Of a stretch of 64,000 nt of DNA, positions 20,690 to 31,489 are shown piece after piece. This DNA is from Sorex araneus (lineage: Eukaryota > Chordata > Mammalia > Eulipotyphla > Soricidae): the NCBI RefSeq assembly GCF_027595985.1, contig NC_073306.1, forward strand, positions 83,005,599-83,069,598, written 5' to 3'. The notes beneath the pieces are model-generated. The model saw nothing but the letters and a program-made list of their open reading frames with translations, was not told where the DNA came from and did not search any database. The first letter of the stretch is position 1, and each line of letters begins with the position of its first letter. The position numbers and the translations under genes were made by a program.

Positions 20690-20890
20690 TTTTGTTTTTT
20701 TATTACCTTATTTTAAAAAGTTGTTCACAATAATTTCTTGCATTCAATATTTCAACACTAATAACCACCATTATACCTTCCCACCACCATTATTTCAAAT
20801 TTTCCTACCATCCAAGCCTGCCCCAAAGGCAGATGCTAAATAATTTGTTTTATATTGCCTGTTATGAATGATCCACTAAAATGATCCAAA
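20690..20890 (-). repeat. Old antisense L1 3' UTR
   Basis: The sequence 'ttgttcacaataatttcttgcattcaatatttcaacactaataaccaccatt' resembles the reversed L1 3' end seen elsewhere in the window. Confidence 0.5.
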
Positions 20891-21001
20891 AAGGTTTCCT
20901 TAGAGGAAACTGTGAAAATTGTATCTCACCTTGGGGCCATTAAGCCCCTATATAAGAGATCACTAACATGTTGTTACAAGCTGAGCCTTGTGTGCTAACA
21001 T

Positions 21002-21004
<3 letters not shown>

Positions 21005-21049
<45 letters not shown>
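21005..21049. repeat. TA microsatellite
   Basis: A nearly pure (TA)n run of about 45 bp. Confidence 0.9.
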
Positions 21050-21051
<2 letters not shown>

Positions 21052-21489
21052 ATCAGTTGCCTTTTACTTTACATCCCATCAAATATGGTGTGCTATTCTT
21101 GGAATATCAGTGGCATAAGTATGAAATGTCCAGGAATTCTAAAATTAAAAAAAATATTTAACTTGATGGTTATTTGGGGGTCCCGAGGCATCTCTGCAGA
21201 GTGCTGCTCTCTTCCAAGATTTATTTATGAGTTCAAATTTAGTTTTACACATGGTAGGCAGGTGCTCTACCACTTGAGCTATCCCCCAGCCCTTGTGATA
21301 AAGTATTTTGATATTAAATTTAAGCTCAAGGGTCACTTTCTGCAGTACTTGAGGGTTCACACACTCCTAGGACTTGAACCCTGAAAAGCACATGCTCAGC
21401 TGTGACAGTGCTGCAGAAGCTGTGTCACCTGGTGCTTTCCCTACAGAAAGTATTCCCCCCACCACACACACACACAGACTGATGGACCA

Positions 21490-22020
21490 AAGAAGAACCG
21501 ATGGATGGGCTGTTAGGCAGTGACAATTTTATTGAGATCAAACACTGCAAATATAAGGAAAGAGGAACTGTGCTAAGTGCAGATTTGAGGGGATAGAGCT
21601 AGAAAGGGAAACAATGCAGTAAACAGACAGGGGGATTAACAGACAGGGGGAAGTAAGGCACAAAGGAGAAGTCAAACATAAGCATGGGGAATTGGGAGTG
21701 CCTGGAGAGTACTACAGTGCGAGGGAACAAGAGTTGCAAGGGTGACAGGCAGGTCCATTAACATAAGCTCTCCAAGGGAGGAAAGAGGCCCAAAGGCAAG
21801 CAGAGCTGCTTGTAACTATGGAGGGGCGCTGAGTCAGCAAGTGCTGTGAACTGAACTAAAGGATTACAAATTATGGGGAGATTGTGCTCCTTTTGGTGCT
21901 GTCCTCCCCACCTTTGGGAAGAGGGTGGTACCAACCTGGTGGTTGGGAACAGTGCCAGCAGGGATTCCAACAGCTTTGAGCATCAATCAGGCCCAGAAAA
22001 TCAAACTCTTGAGGAATAAG
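21490..22020 (-). repeat. LTR-like repeat, antisense (copy 1)
   Basis: It contains 'gattaacagacagggggaagtaaggcacaaaggag...gaattgggagtgcc', whose reverse complement recurs at 25910-25985. On the minus strand an AATAAA occurs near its downstream end (about 21520-21530). Coding potential is absent. Confidence 0.5.
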
Positions 22021-22164
22021 GAATTATTCACACTTCTTTTTTCTCTATGTATCAGTTTAAGCAACTTGTTCTCCCATCCCTATCCCCCCTCCCCCACAAG
22101 GAATTTGCACATTTTTTCTATTGTCAGATATATTTTATGTGACATTTTATTTATTTTTTACTCT

Positions 22165-22405
22165 TTTATTAAGACACTATGATTTACAAAATTATTCGTA
22201 ATTGAGTTATAGGCATACTGTGTTCTGCACCAGTCTCACCACCAGTGTTAAGTTCCCTTCACCAAGTGTCCCCAGGTTCCCCAGGTGCTCCCACCCCCCA
22301 GCCTCACTCCCCAGATTGCCTCCTTGGCAGTCACCTTTTAGAGTTTGGTTGTTGTGATTTAGATCTCCTACTTTTAGTGTTGTTTACTCTGTTGTTTGGC
22401 TACAG
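22165..22405 (-). repeat. Antisense L1 3' UTR
   Basis: The sequence 'ttaagacactatgatttacaaaattattcgtaattgagttataggcatac' and the following 'caccagtgttaagttcccttcacc' match reversed L1 3' ends in the window. Confidence 0.55.
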
Positions 22406-22413
22406 CAATGAAG

Positions 22414-22590
22414 GGCTGGAGCAATAGGACAGCGGTTGGGCTTTCACCTTTCATGCGGCAGAGCCTGGCAAGCTACCCTTGAGTATTGGATATGCCAAAA
22501 AACAGTAACAATAAGTCTCTCAATGAGAGACGTTACTGGTGCCCACTCGAACAAATCGATGAGCAACGGGATGACAGTGACAGTGAATGA
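22414..22590 (+). repeat. Type B SINE, shortened
   Basis: The head 'gaagggctggagcaataggacagcggttggg' lacks the B box region and passes directly to 'cggcagagcctggcaagctacc'. It ends with a GACAGTGACAGTGA tail. Confidence 0.7.
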
Positions 22591-22734
22591 TGGACCTGAG
22601 GCCCTTAACCCCTGGCCCCCTCCTCCACCCATTTCTTCCTCCCAGACTTCTTTTTGCTACCTTCCTTGACTTCTTTCCTTCTCTGTTCTTCCCCCTTAAT
22701 ATTCTGGAAAGGATTACCAAGTTCTCGTCCTTTT

Positions 22735-23830
22735 AATACCTTCCATTCCCTCATCCAGTTATTCCACATACCACAGATGAATGAGATCATCTTGTGTTTG
22801 TCCTTCTTTTTCACTTCATTAACTTGACAATATCTAGTTTCACCAAGTTGCAGCAAATTGCATGATTTTATTACTCCTTGCAGCTCTACAGTATTCAATT
22901 ATATACACACACACATACACACACACACATCTTCATAATCTACTCATTTGGTGTTGCATACCTAGCAATTCCATATTTTAGCTATTGTACTAAGTCTTAC
23001 AATGAATAATGGTGTGCATCTGCCCTTTTGGATGAGTTTTTTGTGTCCTGAGGCTAGATATCCAGGAGTGGAATTGCTGAGTTATATGAAATTTCAATTC
23101 TTACTCTACTTAGAACTGTCCATACTATTTTACATAGGGGTTGAACTATATAGCAACCCCACCAGCAATGAATGAGAATTCCTTTTTCACCACATCCCAA
23201 TCAACACCAATTGTTCCCATTATTGTTGATAAGAGCAATTTTAACTGGCGTGAAAGATGATATCTTATTGTTATCTGGATTTGGATTTTCCTAAAAATAA
23301 GTGATATTGAGCACTTTCTAAATTATTTATTTATTTTGCTTTTTTTGGTCACACCTATTGATGCTCAGGTGTTACTCCTGGCTTTGCATTCAGGAATTAC
23401 TCCTGGCAGTATTCGAGGGACCATATGAAATGCTGGGGATCGAACCTGAATCAGGTCTTTGATCTACTTTGATTTAATTTTTGTGTAAGGTGTAAGATGT
23501 GAATCCAGCTTTTGCTTTTTACATATGATTATCCAGTTTTTCTAGCAACATTTTTGAAGATGCTATCTCTATTCCATTTCATGTTCTTGGCTCCTTCATA
23601 AAATATTACCTGAATTTTTATCACTATATATATACACGTATATATAAGCTATTTACTATAGCTTTTAGGCAAGGGTGCCTCCCATCTCCGTTTTTATTAA
23701 TTAGAATATTAGAAGTCCTAGTTACAGCAGTCAGGCAAGAAAAAGAAGTAAAAAGGATCTAAATTGAAAAAGAAGTCAAATTATCACTATTTAGAGATGT
23801 AGAAGACCTTAAGGAGTCCATTTAAAAAGC
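22735..23830 (-). repeat. Old L1 fragments with a SINE inserted
   Basis: 22735-23330 and 23455-23625 are reversed L1 ORF2/3' sequence, split by an antisense type A SINE at about 23335-23455. 23650-23830 is a sense-strand piece of L1 reverse transcriptase (remnant of the QGCPLSP...FADD region, with stops). Confidence 0.6.
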
Positions 23831-23999
23831 TCCCAGATGAATCTCGGAACCGAGCGGCTCATGACAGACATGCCTCTGGACTTTGCATTAGGCCACCTTC
23901 GCTGGGCAACCCCAGATGGGAACTGGTGCTGTCCCTATGCCATGAAATACTTGAATCACTTAAGAAAGAGATAGAAGACTGTGAGTTTCCAAAGAAAAG

Positions 24000-25435
24000 T
24001 ACAGGGGCATGCCGGACTCATTCGGTGGCCAAGAACCATTCCCCTGGCAGGCTCACAGTGACAGATGGGTGAAGGACAAGGGAATGGAGAAACAGGGTCC
24101 CAGGCTGGTTTATAGACAGTTTATGGTTGGTAAACACTCCTCCCCAGTGTAGTCCAATCTCTCCCCTTACAGCACAACTGCAGTTGTAGTATTGGTCATA
24201 GTCCCAGTCATCATAGTTCCAACATCCTAGTCTCCTCATAAATCCCAAAGTCCTCTACTTCTAGCCCCCATAGTTCTCGTCTAGTCCTAGATGTCTTTTA
24301 GCTGTCATCTAGTCCTTCTCTTTCTAGTCCCCTCTTTCCCCTTATAGCATAATTATATAGAAATCATGAAGGGCGAGGGTACACATAGGTGGGATTTAAC
24401 ATTGTCATAGCAATAAGCAGATGTAAAGCCACTCCTTCAAGGGAAGTTATAGGAGATTAACTCAGGGACAAAATCTCATCTGATTACTGGTTAAAGAAAC
24501 TTTGGTACATCTACACAATGGAATACTGTGGAGCTGTTAGAAAAGATGAAGTCATGAATTTTGCACATAAGTGGATCAACATGGAAAGTATCATGCTAAG
24601 TGAAATGAGTCAGAAAGAGAGAGACAGACATAGAAAGATCTCACTCATCTGTGGAATATAAAATAACGTAGGAGACTAACATCCAAGAATAGTAGAAATA
24701 AGCACCAGGAGGTTGGCTCCATGGCTTGGAAGCTGGCCTCACATGCTGGGGGAAAAGGCAGTTCAGATAGAGAAGGGAATATCAAGTAAGCTCTGGTTGG
24801 AGGACCCACTCGGGAGGGGAGATGCATGCTGAAAGTTCATTTTTTTATGAACACAGTAAGAGATTTAAGGGTTAGCCAAGCCAAATGTCAGCTCTTTCTG
24901 GGGACATCTCACTATATATCCCAGACTACAGTCCTAAGGCCAGGTTACTCTTTCCTAACCCAAGCTGGGTCCTTATTCAGTTATTCCTTTTTGGGTCATG
25001 ACATAGTTTGTCCCATGACCATGCTCTTAACTTATTATACTTATGATGCTTAGCTTGTCCCCTTTCAATGCCAGAGTAGCTTACAGCTTTCCCTGGGTCC
25101 ATCCAGTCCCTTCATCAGGATCCTCCTTTTGGGATTTTCAGGAAGTAAGGGCAACTGAGGCTTAAGTCAAGTAAACATGAAGGATTCCCAGGAGTAATTA
25201 TTATTTGGAGTCAATTAACTTCCATGTTACAAAAGCATAGCATCAACTGTCTTCCTGTGTCTATACAAAAAGGACATTGCTAAATAAACCATACAAATGA
25301 CATAAAGGAAAGAGAAAGGCAATATAGGATTATTAGTGCTTGATCGAATTGGGTGTGCCTCAGGGACACTGTTGAGGGAGTAGGTCAATAAACCTAAGCT
25401 CCCTGAGGGAGGAGCAGGGACAACCCAATGTTATT
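24000..25435 (-). repeat. LTR-like repeat, left arm of a large inverted repeat
   Basis: Segments 25330-25430, 25140-25260, 24340-24480 and 24020-24110 match, reversed and in the same order, 25840-25930, 27060-27180, 27930-28050 and 28085-28130. A sense L1 3' piece (24485-24835) is inserted in this arm. Minus-strand TCTATAAACC near 24110 resembles a TATA box. Confidence 0.6.
24485..24835 (+). repeat. Sense L1 ORF2 end / 3' fragment
   Basis: The sequence 'tggttaaagaaactttggtacatctacacaatggaatactgtgg' and what follows are nearly the same as 40050-40390. The element is truncated at both ends. Confidence 0.75.
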
Positions 25436-25735
25436 CAATGGAAGACCTTAGAAAATGGAAATTTATTTTATGCCCATGGATTGGAAGAATTACTATTGTT
25501 AAAATTATGATCCTACATAAATTACTATTTAGATTTAATGCAACACCCATCCACATTCAGATGTCATTTGTCAATAACTTAGATTAGTCAGTAATAATAA
25601 AGTTTGTATGGAATCAGAAGAGACCTCAAATAACAAAAGTCATACTAGAAAAATAAGAGACAGGGATTATCTCATTACCTAACTTGAAACTATACCCTAA
25701 AGTCATAGTGATCAATTGTGTGTGTGTTTTTTAAA
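25435..25735 (+). repeat. Sense L1 fragment between the two LTR-like arms
   Basis: The run 'gaaatttattttatgcccatggattggaagaattac...ttatgatcctac', followed by 'cacccatccacattcagatgtc...aacaaaagtcatactaga', reads as degenerate L1 ORF2 on the + strand. Confidence 0.5.
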
Positions 25736-26065
25736 TTACATCTTTATTGTATCTACTTTAATATCAGAACAAAATTAATAAAATACCCACAGTGTTGAAT
25801 TATAGTCCTAAGCATTTCAGGTTTAATGTTGGATTCTCCCTGCACCTCCCCAGGGAGCTTAAGTTAATTGAACTATACCCACCACAGTGTTTCTGAGGCA
25901 TACTGGTTCCCCTCAGGGCACTCCCAATTCTCTGTGTTTATCCTTAATCTCTCCTTTGTGCTCCCATTCCCCATCTGTTAATCAAATATCTCCAAATTAG
26001 ACAATGTAACTTGTAAAGTCAAATCTTCTAAGGGCTCTGGATTTAGTATATGTAAGTGAAATATT

Positions 26066-27001
26066 GGAGAGAGTTTCTGGCCCACACACCTGCCTGTCTT
26101 CCCTGGGGCCCCTCGGAGGAATGGGCTCTAGTTTCCCTCCCCACCCCAAGCAGAGCTCCTGTGGCCGAAAACCTCTGGAGCCTTAGCCACAGCCATGCTC
26201 AAGGCACCTCTCCACATGTTTGGAAGAGCCTCACACATGAAGGTACTGGCAGAGGAACCCAGGTGTGTGGGACCCGGGGCTGAGACCTCCAAGCCTGCTT
26301 GGATGGGGACTGGACCTCTTCTACCCAGATTTCCCAATTTTTCAGTAGCTAAGCAGTCACACTCAGGGACTGCCCCCCCCCCCACGGCACCTATAATCCC
26401 ATCAACAGCCAACATTTAGGGACTATAAAACCAAGCTCCTGGAAGATATCTTATAGCCTAGTCCTCCCTCTTGAAGAACCTGGCAAGCTACCAAGAGTTT
26501 CCTGCCCACATGGGAGAGCCTGGCAAGCTCCCCATGGCGTATTCATATGCCAAAACCAGTAACAATGCTGGGTCTCGTTTCCCTGACCCTGAAAGAGCCT
26601 CCAATGCGGCATCATTGGGAAGGATGAGTAAGGAGAGGCTTCTAATATCTCAGGGCTAGGACGAATGGAGACATTACTGAGACCTCTTGAGAAATTCGAC
26701 CATCAACGGGATGATGATGATGATGTCACTGTCACTATCACTGTCATCCCGTTGCTCATCGATTTGCTCTAGTGGGCACCGGTAATGTCTCTCATTGTGA
26801 GACTTATCATTACTGTTTTTGGCATATCCAATACGCCGCCACGGGTAGCTTGCCAGGCTCTGCCACTCAGGCGAGATACTCTCGGTAGCTCTACAGGCTC
26901 TCCGAGAGGAGCGGAGGAATCAAACACGGGTCGGCCGCATGAAAGGTGAACGCCCTACCTCTATGCTATCGCTCCAGCCCATGATGATGATGATGATGAT
27001 G
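26066..27001 (+). repeat. Composite type C SINE with 12-bp target duplication and a nested SINE
   Basis: It is flanked by AAGTGAAATATT at 26054-26065 and 27002-27013. It ends in a GAT repeat that is itself split by an antisense type B SINE (26726-26980). Confidence 0.85.
26726..26980 (-). repeat. Type B SINE, antisense, inserted inside a GAT tail
   Basis: 'gtcactgtcactatcactgtcatcccgttgctcatcg' through 'ctatcgctccagccc' is a complete reversed type B SINE. GAT units lie on both sides. Confidence 0.85.
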
Positions 27002-27489
27002 AAGTGAAATATTATTCTCTTCCCTCTATATCCTTTGCATAATTTATTTTAGAGCAAGGTCCTTTTTGTATAGACACTGGAAGATGGCTAATGCTATACT
27101 TTTTAACACGGCAGTTGATTAACTCTGAATAATATTTATTCCTGGGCATCTGTCATAACTTAAGCTCCAATTGCCCTTAGTTCCTAACACCCCAGAAGGT
27201 GCGTCAGCCAAGGGACTTGTATGGACTCACAGCAAGCCGTATGCTACACTGGCTTCAAGAAAGGAAAAGCCTAAGCACCATAAAAAATATGATAAATTAA
27301 GAGCAAGGTCATGGAATGATCCAAAATGTCATGATCCAAAAAGAAGTAACAGAATAAGGAACCTGTTGGGTGAGGAAAAAGTAACCTGGACTGAGGACTG
27401 TAGTTTGGGAAATACAGCTAGATGTCCCGAGAAAAAGGAACTTTTAAAGTTTAATCTAGGGTATAGATAAAAGTCGATATCTCTTACTG

Positions 27490-27745
27490 GTCTGGAACGA
27501 TAGCACAGCAGGTAGGGCATTTGCCTTGCACACAGCCAACCTGGTTTCAATTCCTCCATCTTTCTCGGAGAGCCAGGCAAGCTACCAAGAGTATCCCACC
27601 TACACAGGAGAGCCTGGCAAGCTAGCTGTAGTGTATTCGATATGCCAAAAATAGTAACAACAAGATTCACAATGGCGATGTTACTGGTGCCCACTGGAGC
27701 AAATCAATGAACAACGGGACAACAGTGCTACAGTGCTACTTCTTA
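27490..27745 (+). repeat. Type B SINE
   Basis: The copy runs from 'ggaacgatagcacagcaggtagggcatttgcc' to the tail 'acaacagtgctacagtgcta'. Confidence 0.8.
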
Positions 27746-28329
27746 CTGTGTTCATACAAAATGACTAGAAGTATTATTAAGAAGTAAATTTAATATGATT
27801 GTTTAAATGGATTACTAGCTAAGAAAAAGAAGAAACAATACACCCTTATATGGAATTTCTCCCTTGAGCAGTTTCCTAGTAGGAGTCTAGAGTGCAGGAG
27901 CCCCTAGATAATATTCTATCCTGGATGGATGTCCTAGTAGAATTTCCCCTGAATGAGTGGCTTTACATCTGTTCATTGTTTATATTAATGTTCAGCCACA
28001 CCTATGTTTAATCTCTATCCCCCAACCCTTCACGATTTCTCTATAATTAACAATGAGAGATTTGAATAAACAACTACTGATTACCAACCAGCCTGTGGCC
28101 CCCATTCCTTTTTTCATCAGCCGGCCAGGGGGCCTGCTGTTGGCCCTAAATGCACCAGGGGACCCCTAAATCCTAAATATGTCTACCTTGTGGATAAAAA
28201 AAGCAAGACCTGATAAAACCTTCTTTAGCAGCTAACCTTGAGGGGTCTGGACCCCTACTACAGAAAGAGGCTGAAGAAAATTACTTGAAAATGTTCCTTG
28301 CTTTAATCTGGTTAACCCTCAGCTAACCC

Positions 28330-28541
28330 TCAGTTACAGTGATAGCACAGGTTTGATTCCTTCGTCCCTCTCGGAGAGCCCGGCAAGCCACCAAGAGTAT
28401 CCTTCCCACATGGCAGAGCCTGGCAAGCTACCCGATAGTGTATTCAATATACCAAAAACAGTAACAATAAGTCTCACAATGGAGATGTTACTGGTGCCTG
28501 CTCGAGCAAATCGATGAACAACGGGATGATAGTGCTACAGG
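28330..28541 (+). repeat. Type B SINE, 5'-shortened
   Basis: 'cagtgatagcacaggtttgattcc' joins the A-box region directly to the B box by a deletion; the 'aacgggatgatagtgctacag' tail is present. Confidence 0.75.
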
Positions 28542-28729
28542 GCAACCCTGACCAGACCAGAGAAGTCTGGAACAACCCCCAATCCCCTGCACCTGAGAGA
28601 AGATCTGGTAGTAACAAAGGTCAAGAAAAGGAATTTCAAAGAAGACCACTACCAATTCTACCTTCTTGGCAACAACCGTAGCAACAGACTCTCACCTAGC
28701 TTACCTAGCAACAGACTCTTACCTAGAAA

Positions 28730-29055
28730 GTCCCATGTGGGAGCAGACTGGAGAAACCCTATAAAAGCCACCTTGAACAAAACAAGGGTGTGCATATGCT
28801 ACCAGAGCCCATAGCACAAGTCTCACCCTCACTCCCCCCTTAAGATGTGTGCTTTCATGTTTTCATATCTAATGCTGGGATATGTGTAGGGGTTCTCTCT
28901 GCCTTTGGAGAAGTCAGTGTTCTCTCTTGAGCAAATCACTCTCTCTCACTTCCTCTCCCTCCTTCCCCTTTCTAAAGCCCTCCAAATAAAATGCTTTCTT
29001 CACTGCTTGTCTTCTCCTGAAATTCTTTTCTGCAAGCCAAGACAAGAACAGAGTA
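28730..29055 (+). mobile_element. LTR-like sequence with TATA box and polyadenylation signal
   Basis: CCCTATAAAAGCC at 28757-28769 is followed about 220 bp later by CCAAATAAAATG (AATAAA at 28985-28990) and a CT-rich run, the spacing expected for U3-R-U5. The left boundary is unclear because a SINE lies at 28330-28541. No target duplication or primer-binding site could be fixed, so it may be a degraded LTR. Confidence 0.5.
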
Positions 29056-29159
29056 ACCCTGGGTAAGGCATTGGACTAACTTTCCCTTCCTGCAAAGAGC
29101 AATTCCTCGCTCCAACTTGAGTCTGTAGATCCTTAAGAAATTAGGTGGTGGGGATCAAC

Positions 29160-29680
29160 TACCATGCTGAGAAGACCAAACCAATGTCACATGTGGCTTG
29201 ATGGTCACTTTGTGCGGCTGTCAGTGCTCTGACTCATCGCAGACTTTATCAGTCCTAGCCTTTCAGGATGGTCTCAGGGTGGCAGAGGTGAATCAGGAGA
29301 AAGTGATCATCTCTCTGCCTCACATACGCATCACATATGTGGGCACCACCTACTTCAGTGCAAACAATGACACCGAAATATACAACATCCAAATCTGTTG
29401 TCAAATGTGGGAAAGTATAGGGCTTATGACACCACTCTAACTCAATAGAAAAAAACAGATGGGAAAATTCACTAGCTATCAGAAGGGATAGGGACCCTAG
29501 TGTGCAGAACCATCCTCAGAAGCAGATCAAAGAGATGGGTACCTTTTACAGAAGGCACAGATCTGCAGAGGTAAACGTGGCCTGAAAAAAAGGAAATAAC
29601 TATGAGTTCTATGTGTGTAAGACATGCCATTTCAACTGTATTTTACAAAGCAGAGTTAGGACCAAAGAATGTCAAGACAT
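29160..29680 (+). pseudogene. Unidentified possible gene remnant
   Basis: 29198-29440 is open for 80 codons with FQDGLRVAEVNQEKVIISLP and a downstream YVGTTYFSA-like stretch. It does not resemble the SINE or L1 frames in this window. I do not recognise the family. No start context, splice sites or continuation are convincing; a decayed retrocopy is one explanation and chance is another. Confidence 0.25.
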
Positions 29681-29799
29681 CCGAGAAAACTGGGTGTTTT
29701 CTAAGTCTACTTTACTTTTAGAAAAGTAAGTATGGTAGAATATGGATTGACACATTCATTTGTGTGTGCTACATGTTTGTAGGGGTCACACTCTTTTAA

Positions 29800-29985
29800 A
29801 AAAAACTTTATTCAAACACCATGATTTACAAAGCTGTTCACAATACAGTTGCTTCAAGTATTCAATATTCCAACACCAGTCATACTACCTAAGTGCCCTT
29901 ACCTTCACCCATGTCCCTAGTTTCCCACCCTCTCCCCAAGCAGCTCCCTTAGCAGATACTAATTAATTAATTTTATATTGCTTAT
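29800..29985 (-). repeat. Antisense L1 3' UTR
   Basis: The sequence 'aaaaaactttattcaaacaccatgatttacaaagctgttcac...ccagtcatactacctaagtgcccttacc' is a reversed L1 3' end. Confidence 0.6.
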
Positions 29986-29989
29986 TCAC

Positions 29990-30600
29990 TGTATCACTGT
30001 CATCCTGTTGTTTGTCAATTTACTCGAGCGAGCACCAGTAAGTCTCTATTACACTCGGCCCTGAGATTTTAGCAGGATCTCCTTACTCGTCTTTCCCAAC
30101 GATTGGAGGCTTTTTCAGGTCAGGGGAATGAGACCTATTGTTACTGTTTTTGGCATATTGAATACACCACGAGTAGCTTGCCAGGCTCTGCCATGCGGGC
30201 AAGATACTCTCAGTAGCTTGCTGGGCTGTCCAAGAGGTATGTATATGTCTGTTACTGTATTTTGGATATGAATATGCCATGGGGAGCTTGCCAGGCTTTC
30301 CCAAGTGGGCAATAGACTTTCGGTAGCTTGTCAGGTTCTTCAAGAGGGAGAATTAGGCTATTAGCTTCCGGGAGCTTGGTCTTATAGTCTCTGGATGTTG
30401 GCCATTGATGGGATTACACGGCGCCAGGGCAGTCTCTGGGTGTGACTGCCTAGCTACTGGAAAATGGGGGATCTGGGTGGAAGAGGCCCAGTCCCTATCC
30501 AAACAGCCTTGGAGATCTCAGCCCTGGGTCCCACACACCTGGGTTCCTCCACCAGCTCCCCCATGCATGAGGTTCGTCCAATTGTGTGAAAGAGTGGCCC
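29990..30600 (-). repeat. Antisense SINE array: type B fragment plus type C composite
   Basis: 29990-30240 carries reversed type B/C 3' sequence, and 30240-30600 repeats the 'gccatggggagcttgccaggctttcccaagtgggc' block and then the reversed composite body. Confidence 0.65.
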
Positions 30601-30659
30601 TGAGCAATATTGCTTATTACAACATATATTTCCATAATGGTGTTGCTAAAGTCATGGCC

Positions 30660-31140
30660 TGAGAATTAATGAGCTGTCAGATGCGAGTTGGGTCTCCTGG
30701 GTAATTTTTTTAACTCACCAAGCTCAGTGGGCTTCTACTCAATTTTTCCATCAAATTTTCTTGTTTCTTCTGGTCTGTCAGCTCTGTGAAATTTGGAGGT
30801 GTTGCAGTTGCATGCTTTAGAGTTGGGAATCAACTTTAGGGATCTCTTTGGCATCTCTCTGAGATCAATCCTGAAGTTAGGGGTTTCTCTGGCAGTGACA
30901 GGAATCCGATGTAAATGGGTGGAGTGCTGGTATTTTGGCAGGGAAGCAATTGGGTCTGCCAAACTGGGTCTGTCCAGAGATCTTGACCCCGTGGAGGCTG
31001 GGTCTTCCTGGTATAACTCAGCTGCCGGCGTCAATCTAAAATCAGACCAGAAAGAAGCTGAATTTCTCTCTGTAGGTGAAATACTCTTACCAGGTACACC
31101 CAAAAGCAATGAATAAGGAAACATTCATCTCAAGAAAATG
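30660..31140. other. Unassigned segment open on both strands
   Basis: A minus-strand frame of 129 codons (30735-31124) overlaps a plus-strand frame of 107 codons (30793-31116). The base composition is higher in GC than its neighbours. Neither translation suggests a family, and no SINE or L1 signature is seen. It may be part of an unlisted repeat. Confidence 0.3.
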
Positions 31141-31286
31141 GGTAATGCACTCACCACTCTCAAGTTTCTCTGATGTCTCAGTTTCCTTTCAGTATTGCCA
31201 TTTTTGTAAAGTAAATCATATTTATAAACTATCTTAACAATTCTAATTCTTCTCTCTCCTTTCCTTGAAGAAACTTTTTAATCTCC

Positions 31287-31473
31287 GGGGCTGGAGCGAT
31301 AGCACAGCGGGTAGGGTGTTTTCCTTGCATGCGGCCGACCTGGGTTTGATTCCCAGCATCCCATATGGTCCTCTGAGCACCGCCAGGAGTAATTCCTGAG
31401 TGCAGAGCCAGGAATAACCCCTGTGCATTGCTGTGTGTGACCCAAAAAGAAAAAAAAAGAAAAAAATTAGAAA
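31287..31473 (+). repeat. Type A SINE with target duplication
   Basis: A near-consensus copy flanked by TTTTTAATCTCC (31275-31286 and 31474-31485). Confidence 0.9.
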
Positions 31474-31489
31474 TTTTTAATCTCCAATT

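Larger units (their letters stand above)
25830..28130 (+). repeat. LTR-like repeat, right arm of the inverted repeat
   Basis: This is the inverted counterpart of the 24.0-25.4 kb arm. It contains a nested composite SINE (26066-27001) and a type B SINE (27490-27745). 'gaataaacaac' near 28063 supplies an AATAAA. It holds only short chance frames. Confidence 0.6.
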
